Source: Triparma columacea
Lineage: Eukaryota; Sar; Bolidophyceae; Parmales; Triparmaceae
Length of the DNA: 51,298 bases
NCBI GenBank assembly: GCA_030267965.1
Contig: BRYA01000231.1
Coordinates: 7,278-58,575 of the forward strand
Direction: 5' to 3'
The notes below the pieces were generated by a model. That model ran no database searches and had not been told where the DNA came from. It worked only from the letters and a program-made list of their open reading frames with translations. Numbering within the stretch: position 1 is the first letter of the stretch; each line of letters starts with the position of its first letter. A program made the translations under genes and the position numbers. Below, in pieces: positions 10,745-21,536 of this stretch.

Positions 10745-11365
10745 ATGACAAACCTCAGCAGCGGTTATCATCTCCTTAAGCTTGTATTCGTCATCGTATG
10801 TATATTTATAGTCATTGAGATTGTGAGACGTTTAAGACATGATTACGTGTCGAAAAAGAAGCAACAAAGCATTAGAAAACAGTCATATAATCTAACTATT
10901 GATCTTGCTGTCGATCCATCAGAGAGTCTTGTTGTTTCTAATCAACTTGATGAAAGAGGAGATGTATCAACAGGAGGAGATGGAGATGAATCAACACAAA
11001 CCAAACCCACTACGACTACTAACACGTGGAAATTAGAAGGAAACTCCAAAAGGATACGAAAGAACTTCATGAAACGATTCAAGGAATTTAAGATTGGAAA
11101 ATCTCCCAAACGAAACTCTCCCGTCAACAAAAACAACGACAACAACAACAACAAAAAGGAGACCAACCTAAACGCACAACTAAGCCAAGATGGTTACCAC
11201 ACCTTCAACACTACTGCTCCAACAACAGCGACAGCAACAACGACAGCAACAACGACAACGACAGGTTATCAACCCGTGAGCCAACCCGTTAGCTACGAGG
11301 AGGAGGGGATGAAAGCCAACAACAAGGACGAGAACAAGGACAACGGACAAGGCGACATGGTGTGA
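10745..11365 (+). CDS. Small single-pass membrane protein with low-complexity tail (unknown)
   Basis: A single exon of 206 residues. One strong hydrophobic helix lies at residues ~8-27 (YHLLKLVFVIVCIFIVIEIV), followed by the basic RRLRHDYVSKKKQQ, so the likely topology is N-out/C-in with a signal anchor. The rest is hydrophilic: a basic stretch near 100-125, then Asn- and Thr/Ala-rich repeats encoded by AAC/ACA runs (about 11138-11265). No family recognised. It is convergent with the F-box/LRR gene, 167 bp apart. The TM helix plus an uninterrupted frame argue for a real gene, but simple-sequence content lowers confidence. Confidence 0.5.
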   Translation: MTNLSSGYHLLKLVFVIVCIFIVIEIVRRLRHDYVSKKKQQSIRKQSYNLTIDLAVDPSESLVVSNQLDERGDVSTGGDGDESTQTKPTTTTNTWKLEGNSKRIRKNFMKRFKEFKIGKSPKRNSPVNKNNDNNNNKKETNLNAQLSQDGYHTFNTTAPTTATATTTATTTTTGYQPVSQPVSYEEEGMKANNKDENKDNGQGDMV

Positions 11366-11454
11366 AAGTAGGATTGTGATGATAGGACAACGTGTGTTTC
11401 ATGAAAAAAGGACGCTCTCGAATTTATAGAGTTTCCCACACCCCTTACCATCCC

Positions 11455-11496
11455 CTCTCTCCCCCTCCCCCTCTCTCCCCCTCCCCCTCTCTCCCC
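11455..11496 (+). repeat. 16-bp pyrimidine minisatellite
   Basis: The unit CTCTCTCCCCCTCCCC is repeated about 2.6 times in tandem in the 3' intergenic space between the small membrane protein and the F-box/LRR gene. Confidence 0.75.
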
Positions 11497-11532
11497 GTTC
11501 CCATGTAATTATCCCTCCCCCCCTCTTCTTTG

Positions 11533-13811
11533 TTAATCATCCCCCTCTCCCCCTCCCCCATCATTTATCCATTCCCCTTCCCCTCCCCCCCATACCCTAA
11601 CCACCCTTTCCCCCTTCCTCTCAAGTACCCCCCCCCTCCCCTCGATAACCGTCCTAACCCTCCTCCCCCTATCCCCCTTCCAATCCACCCCATCACAGTC
11701 GTCAGCTTTGCAGATCACAATCCCTCCCCCTCTATCCAAAAGCCCCCCCAACCCCGCCTCCGTAACCCTGGGTAAAAAGCTAACGTCAACCACCTCAAGT
11801 CCGCACTCCCACCTCTCCCTCATTCTCCCCTTCGCCCCCGTGCTATCTAACCCCTCCCACATGTTTAACACCTGTCCACCGGCTAATGCGATAACACCGT
11901 CGTCTGTAATTTCCTTGTTACCTCTAACGTCAACCACCTTCAAGCTACCCATTTCACCTATAACTTCACATCCTGTGTCGGTTAGGTTACAGTATGAGCA
12001 GAGGAGGTGTGATAGATGGGGGGAGTGGAGGGAGAGGGTTGATAGGGAGAGGGACGTTATAGACTTGCAGAAACTTATATCGATACACCTGGGTGTGTGT
12101 GGGGGGAGGGGTTAGTTACAGGAGTTTACGTGGTGGTGGTTGGTCGTTTCCCTTTTATTCTCACCTAAGTTCCCTGCACCCTTTCGCGATGTCCATGATC
12201 CCTTGATCCCCAATGAGTCCCGTATCTTGAATCCTAGTTTTCCCGAGGTTGATTTCCCTAAGTTCCTTCATTTCCCCAATAACCTTGCACTCCCTATTCC
12301 CCACCCCCGTACCCTTCAAGTTAATAATCCTCATGCTCCCCTTCCACCCTTCCGCCATCACCCTAACTTCCTCTTCCCCCAGTCCCCTGCTGTCGTGTAA
12401 GTTAACCTCTTCAACATTCGGGTACCTCCTAACAATCCCACCCATCCTTCCCCCCACCTTAAGCCCGTGTAAGTCCAGTCTTTTAACCGCGTACCCCAGT
12501 CCTAGTATCCTCTTACACACAAGGCTCAACGTCCTCCCAACCTCAAGCGTATCCAGGAATCCCCCGTATAAAATGTACGCGAGTACTCCGTCAGGTAGTC
12601 CCTCTAGTACGTCTTCAACGATCCTACCCCTCCTCCTCCCCCCGTTTTTGAGTAGTTCGGTTTCGCAACCGGGTAGCAAGCTCCTTCTAACGGAACCTTC
12701 CTCCTCCTCCTTGTCATCGGTGTCTAAATAAACACTCACTCTACCCTCCCCTCCATTCCCACCCTTCTCCCCACCATTCCTTCCCCCCCCACCTCTTCTC
12801 TCAACAATCTCTTCCTCCTCCCCCTCCTCTTCCCCACCTACAGGGCTCCATGCTTGTCTTCTAGGTGTTCTCTTACTATAGCTTTTCTTCTTCCTCCCCC
12901 GACCCCCACCCCATACCTTTCTTAGATTACCCACCTCTAAGAACATCGGGGTTAAGGAGGACTTTAATGATGTACCTGGGGTACGCTTCTCGAGAGAATG
13001 GAATAAAGGAGTTGGGGAACCGAGGTGGTTTAGGGTAGGGGGGGGAGGGGGGATATCTATTTTATAGAGAGATTACGAAACGTATAGACGAGGAATAGGT
13101 GTTAGCAGAGGAGCAGGTAAAGGTGTGTGAAAGTGGATAAAAGATTTAGCTCGTGTGCGCTTAGTCTTGTTTCGTGTTTCACTCGTGTTTTCAAAAGAAT
13201 GTCTCACCTCCACCTCCACCTCCATGGTATTGTTCCTGTCCTCCAAAGAAGACTTGTTGTCTCCCCCCCTTGTTGATCGTCCTGGTTTGATTTTGCTCGT
13301 CCTCAAAACAATCGTCGTCCTCGTAACTCTTCTTCCTACGACGACGACCATGGTTTACGGATACAACACCCTGACTGATGGAATCCATGGCATTTCGACT
13401 TATCTTTATGGTACTGAAGGAGAAGGCGGAGGACGGACCCCCGACCGAGGCGGAATCGAGAACGTCGAGAACGTCGGTTGAGGCGATGGTGGTAGAGGTG
13501 AAAGTAGTTTCTGTTGGTGTTTCTCCATGTAGGACATCTTCCCTCCCCTCTTTGTTTAATTGTGTTTGATTTGAAATTGTATCGTCTTTGGAGTGATCTT
13601 TGGAGACATATTTGCTTTCAATGTGATTGTTCTTAGACGTATGTTGAAATTGATCGCGTTTGACGGTCGTATTGATGGTGATATTTGGCTTGTTAATATT
13701 TGGGCGCTTCCCACCTCTGGCTATCTCCTCATTATCTCTATGCTCCGTAGTGTTTTTACCCAAATTGGATATTCTACGCTTAAGAGATCTTGATCTTCTT
13801 GTCTCTACCAT
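11533..13811 (-). CDS. F-box/LRR protein (FBXL-type SCF substrate receptor)
   Basis: Three-exon model: 13811-13208, 12975-12165, 12088-11533, phases consistent, 656 residues. Exon 1 encodes a basic, disordered N-terminus (MVETRRSRSLKRRISNLGKN, then Asn/Thr/Ser-rich). Exon 2 carries Gly/Glu low complexity and then an F-box, DVLEGLPDGVLAYILYGGF through LSLVCKRI, followed by the first LRRs (VKRLDLHGL, VEEVNLHDSRGL, MRIINLKGTGV, LREINLGKTRI). Exon 3 continues with cysteine-type LRRs (LRCIDISFCKSIT, LKVVDVRGNKEIT, LEVVDVSFLPRVT). Such proteins recruit targets to SCF ubiquitin ligases. Joining exon 1 is inferred from matching phase and good GT-AG sites; without it, translation would begin at ATG 12946 inside exon 2. 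Confidence 0.72.
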
Positions 13812-14277
13812 AATGTGATGCTAAGAGGTGGGAGTAATGGAGTTAGAAACAACAATTGCCGCCCATCCTTCATTTCGAGATCAGGAGGGAAAATTTCAGA
13901 CTACTTGGGGGCATCAAATTACATTAAAATACTATCTACGTGACAACAACTATATTAAGAATCCTATCATCTACTTTTCTACCCGAAATTACTCACCAAA
14001 CAATCTTTAATGGGCAGATTGAAAGTGGCCCTTGGCCCCAAAAAAAGCTCGGAAATCAGCCTTCAAATTGTCTCAAAATTATTATACTTCAATCACACCC
14101 CTCATCGCACTAAATCGAACCTGACTTTATACAACGACCACCGTCAAACCATTCTTCAACGCAGAGATAAATTTTCCAACTTTTTAACGTACCTTGACCC
14201 AACCAATTTCATAGACGTCAGACTCTCCAGAAGTCCCCCTTCCCACAACCCTTCACTTTCCTCAAATTGAAGTACTC
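13812..14277. promoter_or_regulatory. Divergent intergenic region (no gene seen)
   Basis: This lies between the F-box/LRR gene (-) and the secreted hydrolase (+). Composition is clearly more A+T-rich than the flanking exons. Two short open stretches on the plus strand have no supporting features. Confidence 0.4.
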
Positions 14278-15494
14278 ATGAATCGCCTTCTTAGCGTAGT
14301 CTCAACGATCCTTCTGGCGGCCTTTGCCTTCCCCGCCGCATCCGCTTTCAGTGACTGCGTCCCAAATGACACAGAATTAGGTAAGTCACTTCCAAGGCCA
14401 TGGTAAAAAATATGACCGCACGCCCCTCACCACCACCTCTCCCACCCCTCCTCACCACCCCCTTCTCAAACTCTCTCCCCACCACCAGGCCCCTTCAACC
14501 CCCCGACATTCTCTTCCACCGTCGTCAACAGCACGACCTTCTACTCCCTTCTGCCCCCCTCCCCCACCCCCCTCCCCCTCCTTGTCTTCATGCATGGCTC
14601 CACCGGACAGTGGGACTTCTACAACGAATCCCTATCCTTCATCTCCACACACGGCTTCGCCGTCGTGTTCCCCTTCGTTAAGTCACCCTCTAAAGACAAG
14701 AGTCCCTTCACTACAAACACAGACGGCACTTACCTACTGAAGGCAATCCAGTACGCAAAGGAACAAAACGCCGACCCGAACTCAGACATGTACAAAAAGA
14801 TCGACGTCGAAACCGTGATTATCGCAGGTCACTCCATGGGCGCAACCTGCTCCATAAACGCAGCCACCTCTTACCCTTCTGCCTCTGCAGTCGTCGCCAT
14901 GCATCCTGGGTGAGGGAATGAGGGAGGTTCGGGAGTGTGTTTCGAGTGCCAATCAAACAATTCATACACTGACCCCGCATCATCTCTTTGCTCGTCGCTT
15001 CGCTGCTCCCCCCCCACAGGATCTGCGGACCCTTCGGTCCACCCCCCTGCCCATCCTGTTGGAGGTCTGATGATCTCGCTGGTGTCGGTCTAAACATGCC
15101 CGTTATCTTCACGACCGCAACAAACGACGGTGCGTTCTGGCCTGCACCATACACAGCCAAGCACGAGCTCGGTTGTTACCTCAAAGCTTTCGGGGAGGAC
15201 GACGACGGGGAGTGGGAAGGTGAGGATTCGGTGTTCGTGCAGTTTAATGATGAGGTATGCGGGGAGGACGGGGAGAGGGAACCGGTCGTTAAGGACGGGG
15301 GACATAATTGCCCAATGAAGAACATGGAGGGGGGGAAACCAGAGATGACACTATTGTTAAAAGCGGCGAAGTTATATGGACATATGGAAGGGGATAAGGA
15401 GAGCAAGTGCTACGGTCTGATCTACGGGGAGGAGGACGTTGAGGGAAGCTTGCTTCAGCTTAACCAGACAGACGTCCTTGAATTTCGTGTTTGA
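14278..15494 (+). CDS. Secreted alpha/beta hydrolase (chlorophyllase/PETase-like fold)
   Basis: Three exons: 14278-14380, 14489-14909, 15020-15494, phases consistent; 332 residues. Exon 1 is almost exactly a signal peptide (MNRLLSVVSTILLAAFAFPA, cleavage near ASA|FSDC). Exon 2 holds the oxyanion-hole region LVFMHGSTGQWDFY and the nucleophile elbow AGHSMGAT (Ser nucleophile near residue 148). Exon 3 has TTATNDGAFWP, placing the acid, and GGHNCPMKN, placing the catalytic His. The overall pattern fits the dienelactone-hydrolase/chlorophyllase/cutinase-like branch of alpha/beta hydrolases; the substrate is unknown. Many Cys residues suggest disulfides and extracellular action. Intron 2 contains a CGTCGCTTCGCTGC motif just before its acceptor. 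Confidence 0.85.
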
Positions 15495-15718
15495 GTGCCA
15501 AGGGGGTAGAGGGGGGAGTGAGAAGAGCAGCAGGACGGAGAGGTTTGATTGAAGGTGGCCCCAAGCGAGGGGTTATAACGCGTCGCGACCAAGCCTGCTG
15601 CGTAAAGTAAAACCAGGACCGGCAAAGGTTTGGTTTCTTGTGAAAATGTATTCTACTCTACTGTGCAAGGTCTATCCTTATCTCGTATTCTATCCCTCGT
15701 TTAATATATCCTCCCCCA

Positions 15719-18061
15719 TCACTGCCCCCCCTGCAATATGTTGAACAAGTTGTGACTGGGAGCCCCCCCCCCCTCTTCCTCCTTCTCCTCCATCTCCTCC
15801 TCCTTTCCCTCTTCCTCTTCCTTGATCTCAGGGACCTGACCCTTGGCCCTTGTGAAGTGCTTTGAAGTCTTCAAGGGCGAGGCATCAGTAGTCGCCTTAT
15901 TCTTACTTGCCCCCTCCCCCTCCACCTTCTTCGGGGGAGTCTTGACCGTGGGCTTCACGCTGCCCTCCAGGCCCTTGATGCGATTCTTCACCACGAACTC
16001 CGTCTCGTTCCCTGTGTCGTACTGTATGTAGTAGGGCTTCCTTTCAAGGTGGTTGTAGTTGAGCACCGTAGCAGAGTACGTCTGCGGGGAGGAGCGAAGC
16101 GATGACGGGAGGAGTTAGTTCTTGGAGGAGCGAGGCAACGAACAGCCCAATTAGAACGTATTCCACGACTCGCTTCACTCGTCTCGCTTCGCTCGTCGCC
16201 CTCCTCACATGTTTCGACTTCATGGTGGGGTAACTGACGACAATCCTAGAGCCGACCTGGTAATCTGCCCAGCTCTGGTGTTCGATCTTCCTCTCCCTCG
16301 TCTCGAACCCCCCGTAAGCCGGGTGCACCCTTCCGTACATAATGGCCTCGATGTACCCTCCCTTGAAGTATTTAGTCAGCATCACGTGGCTCTTGATATA
16401 CCTCAACCTGGTGGATTGAGGCTCCTCCTCCTGAACGATCTCGGACAGGCGTGCCCAGCCGTCCACACACCCGACTCTGGGAGATTGGAAGAACCGATTT
16501 GCCTTCAATGACGTAGCCAGCCACACAAACGCTGTGTCGCACTTCGGTCTGTGTGGGTTTGAGCAAGCAAACTGCGCAAAGTAGGTGAGAGCGCAAGGAA
16601 ATTGTTGTGTTAGGGGCTATGAGCGAAGAGAGGAGCGAAGCGAAAAGCTACGGAACAGTCGAGCGGTTTTCACCCCAATCAGCCCACCGATATGATAGAG
16701 GAAGTCTTGTCATCATCTCCACTAATGCATCACCGCTCTCCTTCATTCTCACCTCCTTCAGGAGCGCGAACGCGACTGCCCCGTGTCCCCTCCTCCTGTA
16801 GTTATAGCGCGTGTGTATCATGTGAAGGGTGATGAAGGTCCTGTTGGTCGTCGCGCCCAGCGAGAAGCTCATGACCGTCACGGGGATGGAGCCCTCGTAA
16901 AGGATCATGTAGGACCTGTTCTTGTCTCTACCGGCCATGTCTGACTTCCGGCCGCCCGGGAAGAAGTTGGACAGGTTGTCGTTAACCACCTTCATGAAAT
17001 CTTCCTTTTCCTCTGTGTCCGCTAACTTGTAGTCGATCCGCCCCGCCCATGAGGAGTTGGTGTCGGAATTGGGGTCAGGGAGGAAGGAGTCGACGGAGCA
17101 GGAGAGGATGGCCTTATCCTTGGCGAAGTATAGTTGGACTCCAGTGGCGCAGCACTGCGACGAGCGTGGGTGAGGGGTTGGGCTGAAGATAAGCGATGCA
17201 GGAATATACGAGGCGCCTGGCCATTCTCACCTTTCCGCCGGTCCGCAGGGCGATATTCATCTCAGAGAGTGGCTTAGGGGGGGGGGATCCGTCGTACTCG
17301 AGATCTTCGTCGTCACTCCCGTCACCGTCATCGTCGACGTCGACGTCCTCGTTCTCAGAGCCGGCTCCGTTGTGGTTATCATCCTTTTCGTTTTTGTTTG
17401 TGCCACCCTTATTGCCTCCCTTGCTGCCTCCTTCATCCTTTACCCTAACCGCATCCAGGTTCTCGTCTCCGTTCGCCCCCTCTTTCGACGAGATGATGTA
17501 TGTATGTGAGACTCTATGTTTATCTTTCTTCGCCTTCTTATCCCCACCCCCACCGTCACCATCTAACTTCTTCTGAAGCATTTTGTTGGCCTTCTCCAGC
17601 TCGTTTAACCTATGAGGCGAGAAGTGAAGCGAAAGGGAGGAAGCAACGGGTTAGATATTAGTATATTCACGGATATTGAGTAGTAGCTTCGTTCCCCCCT
17701 CTTTCATTCTCCTTTACTGCATCCCTCACTGCACCCCTCACTGCACCTCACCTCTCATGCGTCTTGAGCTTGTGCCTCTCAAAGGCCCCCTGCACCTTCC
17801 TCAGCGACTTCATGAGCCCAACGATCTTCTCCTGCATAGCATCCATCTTCCTAGGCACCATTGTCCACATGTTCTTGTTGCTTCTGTCCTAGAAATCAAA
17901 AGAAGTTCGGGGGGGTTAGTGGTCAGGGGAGAGGGCCGAGGTTGGTGGACAAAATATTGACTCACATCCTCACTACGGGCATCTAGAGACGGTGATGAGC
18001 CTTCCTCTCCCCCATTATTCTCGATTTGTGACTCGAAATTGTCTCTATCACGTTTAGACAT
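15719..18061 (-). CDS. GNAT-like plus Tudor-like domain protein
   Basis: Six exons on the minus strand: 18061-17966, 17888-17752, 17609-17231, 17154-16753, 16571-16209, 16081-15719; phases consistent; 579 residues. The N-terminal 100 residues form a coiled coil (VPRKMDAMQEKIVGLMKSL). An acidic linker with a Lys-rich stretch follows. Residues ~205-370 look like an N-acetyltransferase: a beta strand FITLHMIHTRYNYRRRGHGA gives the acetyl-CoA loop (RRRGHG), and WLATSLKANRFFQSP fits the helix before the last strands. Residues ~435-490 (GSRIVVSYPTMKSKH, YYIQYDTGNETEFV) resemble a Tudor/chromo-barrel fold. The tail is acidic. An acetyltransferase combined with a methyl-reader-like barrel suggests a chromatin role, but this is inference and catalysis is unproven. 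Confidence 0.65.
16082..16208 (-). repeat. Intron with inverted GAGCGAAGCGA termini (introner-like)
   Basis: This is intron 5 of the GNAT/Tudor gene. GAGCGAAGCGA at 16092-16102 is an exact inverted match to TCGCTTCGCTC at 16184-16194. The two copies lie about 10-15 nt inside the acceptor and donor. It is the clearest example of a pattern seen in many introns of the window. Confidence 0.7.
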
Positions 18062-18464
18062 TATTTATGAGAGATAAAGGTTGTCGGGACTGGATTATTT
18101 CAAGAGGGATTTAAGCTAGTTTTCGTGAGCTGTTGGGGTTAGGGGGTACTTCAAGCTTTCTCGAATCGAACTGACTAATGATTGAGAATATTGACGGTCA
18201 GGAAGAAGGTGGTTCCGTGAAAATCCTTGCGCTTTCCTTCTTTTCTGAGATCCTCCAGTTTTTCAGGTGAAACAAGAAGGCACAAAGACTTTCCTCCATT
18301 ATTTTCAAAGGTCTTAACAGTCAATAAATCATTGATTCGTAGCTAGCTATCGTCTTGTTACATTAGCGCAGCAACATGTTCACTGCGCTCCTCATTTTTC
18401 ATTTCCCGTGTTGTCTTTTATTCTTGCCATGCAATCCTTCCCCCCCCCGTCTCGCGTAGAAGCC
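18062..18464. promoter_or_regulatory. Intergenic region (promoter of the GNAT/Tudor gene)
   Basis: This separates the GNAT/Tudor start from the stop of the coiled-coil gene (both minus strand). It contains the inverted pair GCGCAG/CTGCGC around 18367-18391. No gene seen. Confidence 0.35.
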
Positions 18465-19803
18465 TCACCGGAACACCCTCCCACTGTTCTTAGCACCCGT
18501 GCCGGCTGAATTCGCTGTTGTGACCCCGTTGTATTTGTTGGTTCTGTATGTTGTTGTCGTCGCTCGTGTGGAAGCAGGAGCTAAGCTCTTCTTGATCTTG
18601 CCGGCGGGCTTGGTTAGTGAAGACCTGCGCTTCGTGGTGGCAGCGGCGGCAGCTGTGGTGTTGCTTCTAGACCCCCTCTGGCTCTTGTTCGATCTCAACT
18701 TCGTGGCGTTGAGCTTGTTCTGGTTGTTCTCCTCTGGGGTGGCTGCAAAGGGGGTTGTTAGTTACATAGTAGTAGTAGGGCGCGTGGGCTGTGTGGGCTA
18801 CGTACCGGACCGAGATGATCCCGACTCAGAGGTCGTTCTAGATCCCGCTGGGTTCTCATCGTTCGCTGAGCTCGACCTCTCTGGGCTCATGCCTCCCGCA
18901 CTGCCCATAATTCCTCCCCTCTGAGGCGACCTTCCGACCCTACTTCTCCTATTGCTTCTTGGCGCGGGGGAGCTCGACCGACGCCGACCCTGACCAGCGG
19001 ACTGCATGAGGAGGATCAGCTCCTTCTGCTGTCTCCTAATTTTCTCACTGTTCTCGAGAGTCATCCTGAGGAGCTCGTGGTCCTTCTCGAGGCTGCCAGT
19101 TGATGGTCATGGTGGCGACAAGCGAAGTAAGTCAAGGAAGGGATTGGGTGAGAAAAATTCGGTACTCTCCGACCTGTGCAATACTTTGCAACCCTGTCCC
19201 TGCCTGACCCCTTCGCCAATCATCATCGTCTCACCTGCCGTACAGCTCATGCATCTTAGCCAGAGCCTCTGTCGAGTGTGGCGAAAGCGACCGCGGCCTT
19301 CCGGCATCCCTCGCGTCCGCAAGTTTCTCCTTCAGCTCGTCCCTTTCCGCCGTGACATCTTGGATAATCCTCTGCGCGCGGGCCAACTGGCTCAGCAAGG
19401 TGCTGGCGCCAGCGGGGATGTCAAGGAGGTTGCTGGATGAGATACCTAGGGACGGGTGGTCGGGTATGTCGGCGAGAAGACCGTTGAATGACTTGGGTTC
19501 AACTCCTCCAGTGCGAGATACTGGTGGTACGGGAGGGTGCGATGGCCCACCGACTGACCCACCGATCCCGATGAATCCGGGCGACACTTCGCCGAATCCC
19601 CCAGATAATGCAGAATTGACGCGCTGCTCAACTTTGGAGGCGATTAGCTCATCTGCAATTGACCCTCCTCCCGTGGGCCTCCCGTCTGTGATGTTGAATT
19701 TGTCATTCAGTTCATCAACCTCCAATTGTAGTGCTTGAATCTGTTGTTCGAGCTCCCTCTTGCTCACCCTCGTGGAGTTTTTGGGTTGAGTGAGTGAGGA
19801 CAT
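18465..19803 (-). CDS. Coiled-coil protein with basic Ser/Thr-rich tail (unknown)
   Basis: Three exons: 19803-19235, 19092-18806, 18742-18465; phases consistent; 377 residues. Residues ~14-35 form a short coiled coil (KRELEQQIQALQLEVDELND). A Gly/Pro-rich, probably disordered segment follows. A second coiled coil spans ~130-225 (LLSQLARAQRIIQDVTAERD, then LEKDHELLRMTLENSEKIRR). The C-terminal 150 residues are Ser/Arg- and Thr/Lys-rich, ending GRVFR. No enzyme motif is present. The architecture fits cytoskeletal, centrosomal or flagellar scaffold proteins, but nothing identifies one. Confidence 0.72.
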
Positions 19804-20058
19804 GGGGAGCAGCTGATGGGGTTCGGAAGCGGATCACGAACAAGGTTTTTGGATGCCAAATTTTAAGCCAAGGGAAAGGCTGATGTGCGAGTCAAAGGCG
19901 GCTGGGTAGAAAATGTGTTACGGGGGGGGTGCCGACAAAAGATTAGGACAGGATTGTGGCGGGTTGGTTTGGTCTTGAGGTGTTAATGTTGTTGTGGTTG
20001 TGTCGGGTTGCGTCTTTTTCAGACTAGTTTTGCAGAGTTTAGGGACTCTATTGTTGTG

Positions 20059-21493
20059 ATGCCCCCTCTCCAGGAAATTGTCCTCAAGCTGCTCTCCGGA
20101 GTGAATGCAGAGGAACTAAAGTTCAAGGAATTCTTTCTCAAGGTAGCTGTAAGTGTTTGGAGTGGGGTTATTACTGGTCTGGAGAGTAAATGGGTGTAGG
20201 AAGGGGAGCCGAGTCCGCTAACTATTTCAACTCTTTCAGGAAGAATATGATGGTGATTTGACCGATCGAAAGGCTGAGGTGAAGCAGATGGTCATTGATG
20301 CCATGAGGGCTGCCAATGAGGATGATGAAAGTAGTCAGGAAGAGGAAAGGTGAGGAGAGATTTCGTCGGGACAAGAGGGGAGGTGGTTTGGAGTGTTTTT
20401 TCACTTTGAAACAAAAATTTACACGCATGTACACATACTCGTTACTAATTAAAACGCATCATACACCACATATTGCAGTGATGATGATGTTCCTGTCAAG
20501 AAGAAGGGTGGAGGTAAGATAAAGCAGCAACAACAACTTGCAACAACAATGCAAGCAGCAACAACAATGCAAGCAGCATGGGCGAACAACACACACAGCG
20601 TTGGAGTGCCTGACTAACCTCCCCGCCTCCTCCTTATGCAGGATATAATGCGGAGATGAAGCTGTCACCCCAGTTCGCTGAATTCCTTGGAGTAGCCACC
20701 TGCTCCAGGCCACAGATTGTGAAGAAGATGTGGGTCTACATCAAGGACAAGGGCCTCCAGGACCCCAAGGACAAGAGGAAGATCCTGCTAGACGACAAGA
20801 TGCAGGCTGTGTTCAAGAGGAAGACGTTCACCATGTTCAGCATGAACAAGTTTATTAGCGAGCATTTGATGCAGGATGAGGAGGTTAACGATGGAGGGGG
20901 GGAGAAGGTGAAGAAGGAGGTGAGTGGGGGGGGCGAGCAAAGTGAGCCTGGCGGGTGACCTATGATGTAAATAATATACGCAAGAAAATGCTGTATATGA
21001 TGTGCGACGTGACACCAGCAGGGGAAATTACTGCGAGACGACCTTACTTAGGCCCAAACCGATCCTTCCTTCCTCTGATCCTTCCTTCCCCCCTCTTCCC
21101 ACACCCTATTCGTCCAACACAACACACCCTCCTCAGAAAAAGACCCCGAGCAAGAAGAAGGCCCCGACACCCAAGAAATCAGCAAAGAAGGACAAGAAGG
21201 ACAAGAAGGACAAGAAAGACAGAAAGCCAGCCAATCACCCCAAGCACAACCTCTCCGAGGCCATGCGGGCCGTCGTCGGCGTCCCCGCCCTCTCCCGTCC
21301 GTCCGTCACCTCTGCGCTCTGGGACTACATCCGGGCCAACAACCTCCAGAACCCAAATGACAAGAGGCAGATCATCTGCGACGAAAATTTCAAGGCGGTT
21401 ATGGGAGGGAACGAGACCGTCACGATGTTCAGCATGAACAAACACATCACACCGCACTTACTGGGAAGAGCGGATGTAAAGTTGGAGGAGTAA
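20059..21493 (+). CDS. DEK_C plus double SWIB/MDM2-domain chromatin protein
   Basis: Five exons: 20059-20148, 20240-20349, 20479-20513, 20642-20919, 21137-21493; phases consistent; 289 residues. Residues 1-65 form a DEK_C domain (IVLKLLSGVNAEELKFKEFF, then DLTDRKAEVKQMVIDAM). The first SWIB domain lies at ~85-155 (SPQFAEFLGV, VKKMWVYIKDKGLQDPKDKR, FSMNKFISEHL). A Lys-rich linker follows (KKDKKDKKDKKDRK). The second SWIB is at ~210-285 (SEAMRAVVGVPALSRPS, LWDYIRANNLQNPNDKR, FSMNKHITPHLL). Yeast Tri1 and UAF30 have DEK_C with one SWIB; doubled SWIB occurs in plant and algal members. The likely role is nuclear, in chromatin remodelling or rDNA transcription. It is convergent with the next gene, 43 bp apart. 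Confidence 0.88.
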
Positions 21494-21536
21494 TAATTTC
21501 ACACACACCGTGGGGGGCTTGTTTTGTTTCTAACAC

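Noticed and set aside
13073..13351. 92-codon minus-strand frame overlapping the F-box/LRR gene
   Set aside because: It overlaps exon 1 of that gene in another frame and runs into its intron; a shadow frame.
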